The notes beneath the pieces are model-generated. The model made no database searches. It had not been told where the DNA came from and was given only the letters and a program-made list of their open reading frames with translations. The position numbers and the translations under genes are program-made. Positions 9,942 through 22,679 of a stretch of 64,000 bases of DNA are shown here, one piece after another (position 1 is the first letter of the stretch; each line of letters begins with the position of its first letter). Source of the stretch: Bacteroides sp. (lineage in GTDB: Bacteria; Bacteroidota; Bacteroidia; Bacteroidales; Muribaculaceae); the NCBI GenBank assembly GCA_014802265.1, contig JAAVCP010000028.1:62001-126000 (forward strand), in the 5' to 3' direction.

Positions 9942-12737
9942 ATGACTGATAAGGCAGACTTTCTGTCGCTGCTTCGTCGCAACAAAGATGATGAATCAAC
10001 AGGAAGCATTTTAAAGAATCCGGTGAATCTTAAGATTCAGATTAGTGTAGACAAAAGAGGTGCATCGCTATGCCTCGTAGATCATAGCGGCAAAATTCAG
10101 TCTCCTGATGAATACGAAACTTTTGGTGCAATCGGACCTCTAATCAAGACTCTCACCAATATAGAGGGAAAAAGCCGTATGGATTTTTCATGGGGTATAC
10201 AGACTTCCGAAAATAAATTCTCATTTGCCGACTATCCATTTCTCACTTCATTTCTTGAGGCATGCCATGATATTATCGTAGATAAGAATTTGAATCCACT
10301 CACTTTTATAGATGAAAAACGGAAAGCAACATTCTATATAAAGACAGGCGACGGTAAAAAGTCATCTGGAAACAAAGGTGATTTCTTTGTACACGATGAA
10401 AAAATAGTGGCATTTCTTAGCCCCGGTTTTGCTCTTACCGGCAATTCAGTCTGTCAGGTTGAAAATGTCGGTGACCGCTTTGCCGACTTGATGGCATTTA
10501 CTCCCGGATTTGACAATGAGATGTCAGAGATTTTCCTATCAATATTATTCTCTAATATTGACAAGGTAAAGGTAGACTTCGGCGGACGGAAAGTTATAAT
10601 GCCAAAGGAATCAGTGCCTTTCATACCTGTGCTTGCTATAGAAAAAATTGATTCCGACAATTCGCTACATCTAAAAGTGACAGAAACGGCTGGCAATATG
10701 CCAATGGATATCTGCGAAAATTTCAGTTTGAAAAAGGTAGCTTATATCACGGATAAGGAGATCGTGGTTAGAACCCTTGAAAAGAGTCACCTGCATAAGA
10801 ATATAGATATTCTTCGCTCCAACATTGAAAAAAACGCCTCAAAGAAAGAATTAAAGGGGATATGGAGCGATGGGAATTTCTTTGTGGTTCCACAAGAGGT
10901 GGCTTCTAAATTCCTGTATAATTCTTTAGGTAGCCTAATTGCCTTGTTTAAGATAGTGGGGGCTGAGAAATTGAAGGCATATAAGATAGTGGCTGCCAGA
11001 CCAAAACTGAATCTAAGACTCGGCTCGGGCATTGACTATCTTGAGGGACAGGCAAGTGTGAAAATTGAAAATCAGGAATTTACCCTCCGTGACCTCCTGG
11101 CACAATATGGCAAACAAAAATATGTAACCCTCTCTGATGGTAACCGTGCAGTGGTTGACTCTACATATATGAAACGACTGCAGCGCATATTCAACAATAA
11201 AGATAAGGGAGACAATGTGAAAATTAGCTTCTTTGATCTTCCGGAAGTGATGGAGCTACTTGACGATAAGGAAAAATCATCAAAAAGCTTTGAAGCCTAC
11301 CGTGATTTTTATCAAGGTTTTAACTCCCTGCGTGAAAGCCACCTCATTACCCCAGGTCTGAAAGCAAAACTGCGCGACTATCAGAAGGAGGGGGTAAAGT
11401 GGATCAATTATCTATACACCAACAATATGGGCGGTTGCCTTGCCGATGACATGGGACTTGGAAAGACCGTGCAAACAATTGCCATGCTGACGCGGTGTGT
11501 ACCAAAAGCTACAAAACCGTCACTAATAGTGATGCCAAAAAGCTTGTTGTTTAACTGGCAAGAAGAATTTAAGAAATTTGCTCCGGAAATAAAAGTCACC
11601 ACACACTACGGACCTAACCGTAATTTTGAAGAGTCGATGAAAGGCCAGGTGATTCTTACGAGCTATGCCATGTTGAGAAACGACATTGAGACTTTCATTA
11701 ATCAACAATTTGAATATGTGATTCTTGACGAGTCGCAAAACATAAAGAATGTAGATACCCAGGTCACCAAGGCAGTATGGCTGCTTAAAGGGGCACACAG
11801 GCTTGCAATTTCCGGCACCCCAATAGAGAATAATCTCTCGGAGCTTTATTCTCTTTTCCATTTTCTCAACCCGGCAATGTTTGGATCGCTTAAAGAGTTC
11901 AGCGACAAATATGCCACCCCCATACAAAAAGATGGTGATGAAGAAGCTGCCAACGCATTGCGGCGAAAAGTTTTCCCGTTTATCTTACGCCGCCTGAAGA
12001 GCGATGTGCTTACCGATCTGCCGGAGCGCACCGAGCAGGTGTTAACAGTAGAAATGTCACCACAGCAGGAAGCCCTTTATGAAGAGCGTAGAAAATATTT
12101 TGCTGGTGAAATTGAAAACACTATTGCCAAATCAGGGGTAAATAAGGCATCTTTTGAACTTCTGCAGGCACTTCTTGAACTAAGGCAGATAGCGTCGGTG
12201 CCCGAAGAGAAAAGTAACGGGAATATCTCATCACCAAAAATTGATCTACTTATGGAATATCTGATGTCGGCAGTGCGTAATGGTCATAAAGTGGTGGTGT
12301 TTTATAATTTCCTTGCAGGGATAGAACTGACAGCTCATAAGCTTGACCTTGAAAACATAAGCTATGAAGTAATGACCGGTGCCACTCGCGACAGAAAGAA
12401 GGTAGTGGAGCGTTTTCAAAACGATGATGAATGCCGCGTAATGCTCATGACAATAAAGAGCGGTGGCGTGGGATTGAATCTCGTGGCTGCCGACACTGTG
12501 TTTGTGGTGGAGCCTTGGTGGAATAAAGCCACTGAAGAACAAGCAATCAACCGTCTGCACAGAATCGGTCAGAAAAAATCTGTCAACTGCTATTTCCTTA
12601 TAACCGCCGGCACCATAGAGGAAAAAATCAGGCAGCTCCAGGAAAAGAAATCTGCTCTCGTCGATGCCGTAATTTCAACCGACTCTTCCGGAGGAAAGAA
12701 TCTCTCCGCAGAAGATATCAACTATCTATTAAGCTAA
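9942..12737 (+). CDS. SNF2-family DEAD/DEAH-box helicase
   Basis: A 931-residue cytoplasmic ATPase. The N-terminal ~460 residues are a family-specific region. The motor follows: Walker A in LADDMGLGKTVQT near residues 500-512, motif II DESQ near 595, motif III LAISGTPIENNLSELY, the SNF2 phrase LRRLKSDVLTDLPERTEQVL, and in the second lobe MTIKSGGVGLNLVAADTV plus QAINRLHRIGQKKSV. These enzymes translocate on double-stranded DNA and remodel protein-DNA complexes or RNA polymerase (RapA-like). Only 15 bases separate it from the next gene, so the two are probably co-transcribed and may act together. Confidence 0.92.
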   Translation: MTDKADFLSLLRRNKDDESTGSILKNPVNLKIQISVDKRGASLCLVDHSGKIQSPDEYETFGAIGPLIKTLTNIEGKSRMDFSWGIQTSENKFSFADYPFLTSFLEACHDIIVDKNLNPLTFIDEKRKATFYIKTGDGKKSSGNKGDFFVHDEKIVAFLSPGFALTGNSVCQVENVGDRFADLMAFTPGFDNEMSEIFLSILFSNIDKVKVDFGGRKVIMPKESVPFIPVLAIEKIDSDNSLHLKVTETAGNMPMDICENFSLKKVAYITDKEIVVRTLEKSHLHKNIDILRSNIEKNASKKELKGIWSDGNFFVVPQEVASKFLYNSLGSLIALFKIVGAEKLKAYKIVAARPKLNLRLGSGIDYLEGQASVKIENQEFTLRDLLAQYGKQKYVTLSDGNRAVVDSTYMKRLQRIFNNKDKGDNVKISFFDLPEVMELLDDKEKSSKSFEAYRDFYQGFNSLRESHLITPGLKAKLRDYQKEGVKWINYLYTNNMGGCLADDMGLGKTVQTIAMLTRCVPKATKPSLIVMPKSLLFNWQEEFKKFAPEIKVTTHYGPNRNFEESMKGQVILTSYAMLRNDIETFINQQFEYVILDESQNIKNVDTQVTKAVWLLKGAHRLAISGTPIENNLSELYSLFHFLNPAMFGSLKEFSDKYATPIQKDGDEEAANALRRKVFPFILRRLKSDVLTDLPERTEQVLTVEMSPQQEALYEERRKYFAGEIENTIAKSGVNKASFELLQALLELRQIASVPEEKSNGNISSPKIDLLMEYLMSAVRNGHKVVVFYNFLAGIELTAHKLDLENISYEVMTGATRDRKKVVERFQNDDECRVMLMTIKSGGVGLNLVAADTVFVVEPWWNKATEEQAINRLHRIGQKKSVNCYFLITAGTIEEKIRQLQEKKSALVDAVISTDSSGGKNLSAEDINYLLS

Positions 12738-12752
12738 AACACCCGGAAAGTC

Positions 12753-14672
12753 ATGACTGTTAAAAATATATTCGGATTTGAAGTCAATGCAAAAGAGACA
12801 CTTTCATTGATGCTTCCCTCAAGCGATGAGATAAATCTGCTCCGATTAAAAAGCCATTATTTGAATAAGGATACCCTCTGGCTCTCAATTAAGCCGATAA
12901 TCAATTCGTTGTCAGACTTTGCTTCTGTAGAATGGATCGGATCGCCGGAATTAAAGACCAATGCCAATATCGTAACTCAGACATTAAGGGTAAAGAAATC
13001 AGCTGCCCTTAAAGACTATATGTTAGACTTTTATTGCTACTTTTATGGAGAAGACTCTAACATTCTCACATTTGCCGACATACTCATGACTCGGAAAGGG
13101 TCAGAACTGGCAAAGGAGATTGTGCAAAAAGGCGCAATCTGTCTGGCAGATCTCCCCGCTAAAATGTCGTGGTTAAAATACAAAGTAACTTCCTGGACAG
13201 ACAATATCGACCGTAATACGCTTGATCGCTGGAAAGAGGTAAAAGATACTGCCGTCTTGTCAATGATGTCAACGCTTGTCAACGGAGCTGCCCCACATCT
13301 GGCTGAACACAGTTATCAAACACCCTCCTATCCCTATATCATTCCTGACTATAGAATGATTCAATATATTGTCGACAAGAAATTTCCCACCTTGGAAATC
13401 TGTACTATCCCGAATCCAAAGTCTCAGGGAATGACTTTATTTTCAGGCGATGATCTTTTTGGCAATTCTGAAATGATACAAAACTTGATAACATCGGGGG
13501 TATTGAGTGTCGGGAAGCAGAAAATCGGCATCAACACGGTGAAAAAACTAAACTCTTTTATTCCACTTCGTCAATTTCCGGAAAATTCTAAAACAATATT
13601 GTTACGCAGCGAATATGTTGCAAATGCTGCGTTCCTGATATTCGGAGAGCCGTCTGAAATGGAATTCCCTACAGATAAACTACCCAACTCCGGATTTCTT
13701 AGAAGAATGTATAGCAACATTCAGGTGACATCAAAATATTACCTGATGACACTTCTGGCAAATAAGGTGAAAGGCTTGTTGCCCGAATTTTTCTTTACTA
13801 ATAAGGATATTATCGGAGGGTTGTTTAACGGTATCGTCAGGCTGCTTATCGAAGCGGCAGAGCATACCGATAAAGGATGGATAAGTTTCAAGTCTTTCTA
13901 TTGGAGAGCAAACTACCACCTATCTCTCCTGGGTCATGGCTATATTTATCCCGATGTGTCTGCCCAACGACCTGATTTGGTAAAAGATATTGCCGGTAAT
14001 CCTATGCCCCCCAGCGACTTTAAAAGTCATATCCACGATGTAATTATAAAGGGTATGATTGAAGGTATGGCTGCTATCGGCGGCATAGATCTTCTGTTTA
14101 CTTCCAACGGAGAAATAAGCTACCTGCGCCTGTCGGAAGGAGGGAAATGGTATGTAGGCATAAGCGATGAAGAGCCGACGGCAGGTGCCGCTATTGACAT
14201 TGAGGCAGCTATTGAGGTTGATGATCACACCGGCTTAATATACGTGAAGGATCCTGAATTCCCTTATCTTAACATGCTCTCTGATTTTGCTGAAAAAATC
14301 ACTGACACACGTTATTGCTTCACTGAAAAGGCATTCTTGAATAAATGCGAGGAGCCGGATATGCTTTATGCAAAAATTAAACGCTTTAATATCTTTGTCC
14401 TGCCTAAGCCGGGAAAGAATATAACCCGGAGGATTGAGAAAATGAAGTCAAATTGTAACCTTGTTAAAAATACAACAGGCAAAACAACATTCAATCTTTT
14501 GGAAATTGACCCCAATAACAGCAAACTTCATAATCTCATTCTCGACAACAAAGAGATAAGAAACAATTCTCTCCGTGTAGAAGGGTGTCGTCTACTTGTG
14601 AAATCACAATTTACACCCCGTTTCTTCGAGATTCTAACTGAAAACGGCTTCCTGAACAATTCCACTCTTTAA
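12753..14672 (+). CDS. Hypothetical protein co-transcribed with SNF2 helicase
   Basis: A 639-residue soluble protein without signal peptide or clear membrane segment; I do not recognise its family. Its content is mixed alpha/beta, with leucine-rich helical stretches and a short acidic segment around residues 475-495. It starts 15 bases after the helicase stop, which suggests a shared transcript and a shared task. A partner or substrate-adaptor role for the helicase is an inference from position only. Confidence 0.7.
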   Translation: MTVKNIFGFEVNAKETLSLMLPSSDEINLLRLKSHYLNKDTLWLSIKPIINSLSDFASVEWIGSPELKTNANIVTQTLRVKKSAALKDYMLDFYCYFYGEDSNILTFADILMTRKGSELAKEIVQKGAICLADLPAKMSWLKYKVTSWTDNIDRNTLDRWKEVKDTAVLSMMSTLVNGAAPHLAEHSYQTPSYPYIIPDYRMIQYIVDKKFPTLEICTIPNPKSQGMTLFSGDDLFGNSEMIQNLITSGVLSVGKQKIGINTVKKLNSFIPLRQFPENSKTILLRSEYVANAAFLIFGEPSEMEFPTDKLPNSGFLRRMYSNIQVTSKYYLMTLLANKVKGLLPEFFFTNKDIIGGLFNGIVRLLIEAAEHTDKGWISFKSFYWRANYHLSLLGHGYIYPDVSAQRPDLVKDIAGNPMPPSDFKSHIHDVIIKGMIEGMAAIGGIDLLFTSNGEISYLRLSEGGKWYVGISDEEPTAGAAIDIEAAIEVDDHTGLIYVKDPEFPYLNMLSDFAEKITDTRYCFTEKAFLNKCEEPDMLYAKIKRFNIFVLPKPGKNITRRIEKMKSNCNLVKNTTGKTTFNLLEIDPNNSKLHNLILDNKEIRNNSLRVEGCRLLVKSQFTPRFFEILTENGFLNNSTL

Positions 14673-14692
14673 ATCACATAAATAATAATCTT

Positions 14693-16041
14693 ATGAGAAA
14701 AATAATTTTGGCAATACTGACATGGGGTTTATTATCAGGTTTCACTTCGTCAAAAATACAAGCCACGACAAATGACTTTTCTCAGAATTTTGCAGACAGC
14801 ACCTTGCGTGTTGACTATGTTTTTGGTGGAGGTCCCGAAGGCATACACATAATGCTTGATAAGCAGTCGAAGTCAGAGGGATGGGCTGGACGTCGCTCTA
14901 ACCTTAAGGGAGAGCCGCACATGGTAATGGCTCAATAATGGTTGTTGACCCTGTTAGCGGTGACACCCTCTATCGAAACACATTTTCATCATTGTTTCAA
15001 GAATGGGTACATACGCCTGAAGCAACCACCACACCTCGTTCTTTTGAGAATACTTTCTTGGTGCCCCTTCCCATTCGTGAAGCCGACATAGTTGTGACCC
15101 TTCTTGACAACCGTCATGAAAAAATGGCTGAATTGACTCACCGCTACCGTCCGAATGACGAATTGGTAGCAGTAAAAGGACAGAATCCTATGCCCTTCAA
15201 GTATATACATAAGGGAGGCGATCCGAAAAATACAATTGACATCGCAATGCTTGCAGAGGGCTACCAACCCGAGGAAATGGATTCATTCATAAATCATGCC
15301 TCGAAGATTGCTAATGAGATTTTGAGTTATGAACCTTATGCTTCCCATAAAGATAAGTTCAATTTTGTGGCAGTGATGACCCCATCGCGTGAGAGCGGTG
15401 TAAGTGTTCCGTTGAAAAACCAATGGCGCGACACTGCTTTCGGTTCTCATTACAGCACTTTCTATTCATCACGTTATCTCACCACGCCACATGTTCAGAA
15501 GTTGCATGACTCTCTCTCCGGAATCCCCTACGAGCATATCATAATTCTTGTTAACACTACGGAATACGGTGGTGGCGGAATCTATAACAGTTATCAGATT
15601 GCAGCAGCCGACAATCAGTTTACTCTACCTGTAGCAGTACATGAATTCGGTCACAGCTTCGGTGGACTTGCCGATGAGTATTTCTATGCAGGCGAGGAAG
15701 ATGACACCTACCCTCTTGATATTGAACCTTGGGAACCCAACATCACTACGCTTGTTGATTTCAAATCCAAATGGGCAGACATGGTTGCATCAGATACCCC
15801 CATTCCCACACCGTGGAAAGAGGATAATCTATCACGGGAGGAAAAGATGAAACGGTCTGCCAAAGATAAAGATGAAACTAAGGTTGAGGTAATAGGAGCA
15901 TACGAAGGTGGCGGTTACAAGTCAAAGGGTGTCTATCGTCCTGTGGAGACATGTCGTATGCGCGACAACTACCACCCTACTTTCTGTCCCGTCTGCGAAA
16001 GAGCACTCACCAAACTAATTGAATTCTATACAGCACCCTGA
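14693..16041 (+). pseudogene. M64-family (IgA-type) metallopeptidase, frameshifted
   Basis: Two frames together make one secreted M64 peptidase. Frame 1 (14693-14938) gives a signal peptide and the conserved start (LRVDYVFGGGPEG, GWAGRRSNL) and then stops at TAA. Frame 2 carries the rest to 16041. Extending frame 2 upstream of its first ATG (14938) reads HGNGSIMVVDPVSGDTLYR, which continues the family pattern, so the shift lies near 14918-14922, where CACAT stands in place of an expected CAT: a 2-base CA duplication. The catalytic zinc site HEFGHSFGGLADEY is intact in frame 2, at its residues 235-248. It probably encodes no full product now; contraction of the CA pair would restore it. Confidence 0.85.
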
Positions 16042-16158
16042 GCTGACACGGATTTATGGAAGAGGTGTGTTAAAATCAGATATTTACAGCTAATAGCCTT
16101 AATTCTATTATAATTCTCATAAAGTAAAAAGATTATATATTTCCCAAATAGCTTATTT

Positions 16159-16220
16159 AAAGATATAAAGATAAAAGGACATAAGTAATAACACTTATGT
16201 CCTTTTATCTTTATATCTTT
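16159..16220. terminator. Bidirectional terminator between M64 gene and ferritin
   Basis: A perfect inverted repeat with 28-base arms (16159-16186 and 16193-16220) around a 6-base loop (AATAAC). The core is AAAAGGACATAAGT. It separates two convergent genes. Confidence 0.8.
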
Positions 16221-16306
16221 ATACTTTCTATCTCATAACCCTTATATCCTCATAAATACTCAATTATGGTATAATCTCCATATCTATATGAGTAATTTAA
16301 AGACAT

Positions 16307-16828
16307 TTAAGCATTTTTGTTGAGGGGCGCCGGAGCTGTGTAAGTACGTTTGCCAAGCTCGGAGTCAATCTGGTAGATACCCGTGCCGTCTTCACCCACA
16401 AGTTCAAGATTGTCAATGATGTCCTGGGCGGTTTCCTCTTCCTGCACCTGTTCTGCCACAAACCAGTTGAGCATCTCGCGGGTTGCAAAATCCTTCTCCT
16501 CTTCCGCGAGGGCATAAAGATTATTTATAAGGGCTGTCACCTTACGCTCGTGGGCAAGAGTATTGGCGAATGCATCAAGCGGGGACTGCCATTCCACAGG
16601 CACCTCGGCAATAGGGGCAAGAATAACCCTGCCGTCTCGGGCATTCAGATAGTTGATAAATATCTGTGCATGATCAAATTCTTCCTTAAACTGGATACGA
16701 AACCAGTTGGCAATACCTTTACGCCCAATAGCTTCAAAATGATTAGCCATCGAAAGGTAAAGATAACCCGACCAAAATTCATAATTGATCTGGGCATTAA
16801 GTGCTTCGTTAATTTTTTTGCTGATCAT
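16307..16828 (-). CDS. ftnA: Non-heme ferritin
   Basis: A 173-residue four-helix-bundle iron-storage protein, near the usual ferritin length. The ferroxidase ligands are visible: Glu in NYEFWSGYLYLSM, Glu and His in KEEFDHAQ, Glu in HERKVTALI, and Gln/Glu in EQVQEEET. It assembles into a 24-subunit cytoplasmic shell that oxidises Fe(II) and stores it as mineral. It is monocistronic, divergent from the beta-galactosidase gene. Confidence 0.95.
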   Translation of the reverse strand: MISKKINEALNAQINYEFWSGYLYLSMANHFEAIGRKGIANWFRIQFKEEFDHAQIFINYLNARDGRVILAPIAEVPVEWQSPLDAFANTLAHERKVTALINNLYALAEEEKDFATREMLNWFVAEQVQEEETAQDIIDNLELVGEDGTGIYQIDSELGKRTYTAPAPLNKNA

Positions 16829-16949
16829 AGTTGTTTGTGTATTAATATATGAGTCAGATCATCTGCATTTACCAACCCATATCATAGTTTATATAGTGGA
16901 AGTTTCACAGAAAATGAAACTTCATTATGTGTTCTATGCTTCTGATCAC

Positions 16950-17079
16950 CATTAAAAGTAATCCTGAACGGCGGTTGCGCCGACTACAACTCATTGGTAA
17001 CACCGTTGTTTGATTTGCCATATCTCTAACTTTATTTAAATGTCACACATTGTTTCCAACCGCCGGTTTCTCTTTAATG
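16950..17079. repeat. Imperfect inverted repeat, function unknown
   Basis: The left arm at 16950-16976 (starts CATTAAAAG, ends CGGCGGTTG) is partly complementary to 17057-17079 (starts CAACCGCCGG, ends CTTTAATG). The outer 8 and inner 9-10 bases pair and the middle does not. About 80 bases lie between the arms. Confidence 0.5.
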
Positions 17080-17356
17080 ACAACCCTGAGGATTCCTTCA
17101 AAAAGAAGCTCTATCGACAGTAATTTAATTCTCTCATCTTAGCAACACAGAAACAGTCATCAAAGTTTCATGCCTTAAAAAATTTTTTCAAATTCATATC
17201 TCAGGTACATGTTTAGTATTCAATAGACGGCATTATGAAGACAGATGTGACCGAAAAGATGACATACACAAATCGTGCGGAAATAACAATTATGTCAATT
17301 TTGGACAGAAATAGTTTAAATTGGAGTATATATTTTCAGATTCGTTAAAAATTTCC

Positions 17357-17398
17357 TACTTTTGTAGACAACTAAGTGAGTGCTGGAAATTAGTTGTC
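17357..17398 (+). promoter_or_regulatory. Beta-galactosidase -7 box and 5'-leader hairpin
   Basis: TACTTTTG at 17357-17364 fits the -7 box; no TTTG is found 19-20 bases upstream, so an activator may be needed. Right at the expected transcript start lies a 9-bp stem (17367-17375 with 17390-17398) with a 14-base loop. The leader is about 110 bases. Confidence 0.5.
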
Positions 17399-17443
17399 CT
17401 CCTGCGAGGCAATTCTATTCAGTTACTCTCCCAGTAATTATAA

Positions 17444-20578
<3,135 letters not shown>

Positions 20579-20595
20579 TATCAACCCTATGAATC

Positions 20596-20631
20596 AAAAT
20601 GGCTGTCGAGAATTATCCCGGCAGCCATTTT
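20596..20631 (+). terminator. Terminator after beta-galactosidase
   Basis: A 10-bp stem (AAAATGGCTG at 20596-20605 with CAGCCATTTT at 20622-20631), ending in TTTTC. Confidence 0.7.
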
Positions 20632-20732
20632 CATTTATTCCCATAGCCAACCTCCCCACTCCCCTCCTCTATTCTTTCCGCTCTGTGATGTGCCGGACTT
20701 TTGCAAAGTTTTATATGCTTTTGCTGTAAATT

Positions 20733-20763
20733 TTTGAAATGTGGGAAATTGTGCTTAACTTTG
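20733..20763 (+). promoter_or_regulatory. Promoter of TPR-AraC regulator A
   Basis: TTTG at 20733-20736 and TAACTTTG at 20756-20763 with a 19-base gap: a consensus promoter. Because it lies inside the longest open frame (which begins at 20701), it fixes the true start at ATG 20782, with a leader of about 12 bases. Confidence 0.8.
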
Positions 20764-20781
20764 TGGAGAAAAAATGAAATA

Positions 20782-22548
20782 ATGAGATTCTGGTTGACTA
20801 TATTGATGGTTTTTACGACTTGTTTGGGAGGCTGGTGCGAGAATGCCGAACCTTCCCTAAGCGAGTTACGCCAGATGTGTTCAGATGCCCTTAAGAAACG
20901 TGATTTCCACAAAACACGTGAACTTGCCACCACTTTAAGGGAGCGTACGTTGGCTGACAAAGATGATCGCACACTCGGAGCTGCCGATTTCTTTTTAGGA
21001 GCTGCCGAGCTATTTCTTGGTGACTCAGAGTCCGGTATTCTTTATCTTAATGAAGCTCGCCATATTGCTGAAAAATATAATAACGACACCTTGCTTGGGA
21101 AAACTCTTAACTGCCTCGGTATATACGAGGCAAACGTCAATTCCAACTATTACCTTGCGCAGCATTACCTTCTGCAAAGCCTTGACTGCTACGATATGGA
21201 AGGAAGTGCATCCACTAACCTTGCACATATCGCCCTGCTACAAAACGACACATCAGGAATACACTATGCCAGGCGAGCATATGAGTATGGAGTCAAGACG
21301 AATGAGGTGCATTATAGTTATAGCGCTCTCAACACATTGGCTGAGTTTGCAATCATGAATGGAGACTTTGAAGCTGCCACTTCCTATCTTAATCAAGCTA
21401 AAGAGATTGCAGCAAGCTCTAATTATGAGGATAAAGAACATGCGAAACTTCTTGAAGCCACTATCCTGACCAATACAGGAAAAACTGCAGAGTCAACTGC
21501 TATCTTAGACAGTATAAAACCTGCGATCGAGACAAAACTTCCTATATATCTCCCAGACCTTTTTTATCTTATGGGGCAGAACTATCATTCCGAGGGACAA
21601 TATCAGAAGTCTAACAAAGCTTTGCTGGAGGCAGTGGAGGCAGCCAAGCGCAATTCATCTACCCCGGCTCTTGGAAAAATATACAGACTCATAGCCGATA
21701 ATTACTCAGCCATGGGTCTCGACAGCCAGGCATTGCCTTATATGCGAAGTGCCTTCGAGCAGGCTGAGACATCGGGACAGACGGACCGCCAACGAATGAT
21801 TAATGAACGGAAGCTAACCCTTGACGTGATCCATCAGGATCAAAAACGAAAACTGGCAGAGGAAAAAGCCCGGTACACAGGACGTCTGTCTGTTTTTCTG
21901 GGGCTTCTACTTGTGTTTGCCGCCGCAACCATAATAATTGTAATAGGCAATCTACGAAAGCGTAACCGGCTTTACCGCCATATCGTGCAGCAAAATGTGG
22001 CGATGCTTAAGGACGAGGAAAAATATAAGTCAAGAATTCATGAGTTAGAAAGCAATCCTGTTACCCAACAAAAAGTCAATACCAGCACGGAGATTATGCC
22101 ACCTGCTGAAAACCCGGAGAAACCGGCGAGTGTGGCATCCGCAACCTCTGCCACGGAGGAAGATAAAAAGCCCGGTGGTTCTTCCATTACAGAAGAGAAG
22201 TCAAAGCGCTTGTTTGAGGCACTTCAAGCCATGATGGAAGATGAGCATATCTACCGCAATCCACAGCTGACACGGGAGACAGTGATGGGACGATTGAAGA
22301 CCAACTCCACCTATCTGGCACAAGTCATCAAAGACAATGCCGGCATGAACTATTCCCAATACGTCAACTCTTTTAGAATGAGGGAGGCTCTGAAAGCACT
22401 CTCCGACCGTGCGCGTATAGATGTTCCCATAAAGGATATTGCTCAGGAATCAGGCTTTAATTCGCTTACAACTTTCTATAAACTTTTCCAGCAGGCAACC
22501 GGAATTTCCCCAACGGCATATCGCCGTTCATTGGCAAGTATAGCCTGA
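20782..22548 (+). CDS. TPR-membrane-AraC transcriptional regulator A
   Basis: A 588-residue one-component regulator. A signal peptide or N-terminal anchor (MRFWLTILMVFTTCLGGW) leads into a periplasmic array of TPR-like helical repeats (about residues 25-340, with units such as ALLEAVEAAKRNSST and AEFAIMNGDFEAATSYLNQA). One membrane helix spans about 368-392, followed by a basic stop (LRKRNRLYRHI), a Glu/Pro/Ala-rich linker, and a cytoplasmic AraC-type double HTH (about 485-588; NPQLTRETVMGRLKTNSTYL, IAQESGFNSLTTFYKLF, GISPTAYR). It can thus pass a periplasmic signal straight to DNA. It is very like regulator B at 27841. The following genes, each with a 44-bp dyad, are the likely targets. Confidence 0.85.
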   Translation: MRFWLTILMVFTTCLGGWCENAEPSLSELRQMCSDALKKRDFHKTRELATTLRERTLADKDDRTLGAADFFLGAAELFLGDSESGILYLNEARHIAEKYNNDTLLGKTLNCLGIYEANVNSNYYLAQHYLLQSLDCYDMEGSASTNLAHIALLQNDTSGIHYARRAYEYGVKTNEVHYSYSALNTLAEFAIMNGDFEAATSYLNQAKEIAASSNYEDKEHAKLLEATILTNTGKTAESTAILDSIKPAIETKLPIYLPDLFYLMGQNYHSEGQYQKSNKALLEAVEAAKRNSSTPALGKIYRLIADNYSAMGLDSQALPYMRSAFEQAETSGQTDRQRMINERKLTLDVIHQDQKRKLAEEKARYTGRLSVFLGLLLVFAAATIIIVIGNLRKRNRLYRHIVQQNVAMLKDEEKYKSRIHELESNPVTQQKVNTSTEIMPPAENPEKPASVASATSATEEDKKPGGSSITEEKSKRLFEALQAMMEDEHIYRNPQLTRETVMGRLKTNSTYLAQVIKDNAGMNYSQYVNSFRMREALKALSDRARIDVPIKDIAQESGFNSLTTFYKLFQQATGISPTAYRRSLASIA

Positions 22549-22567
22549 TTTTGCTATATTTCAATAG

Positions 22568-22611
22568 TTTCGCTTCCTAATTTTTCAAATTTGTAAAATC
22601 GGGAAGCGAAA
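22568..22611. promoter_or_regulatory. 44-bp dyad operator, site 1
   Basis: Two 22-base arms meet with no spacer at 22589/22590, with 19 of 22 positions paired. The left arm starts TTTCGCTTCC and ends CAAA; the right starts TTTG and ends GGAAGCGAAA. The dyad ends exactly 26 bases before the TAATTTTG -7 box at 22638-22645, and there is no TTTG -33 element between them. This layout fits an activator-dependent promoter. Confidence 0.75.
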
Positions 22612-22637
22612 AATTTTTTATTAGAAGACTCTCTATA

Positions 22638-22645
22638 TAATTTTG
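22638..22645 (+). promoter_or_regulatory. M6 peptidase -7 box
   Basis: TAATTTTG, 35 bases upstream of the ATG at 22680. Confidence 0.7.
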
Positions 22646-22679
22646 CGGCTACAAATTAACCTCTAATCTCAACCAATAG

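Noticed and set aside
16950..17079. Integron attC-like site or insertion-sequence ends
   Set aside because: No integrase or transposase and no target duplication nearby.
20701..20781. Upstream extension of regulator A (27 extra codons)
   Set aside because: A consensus promoter lies inside this stretch and the extension lacks signal-peptide character.
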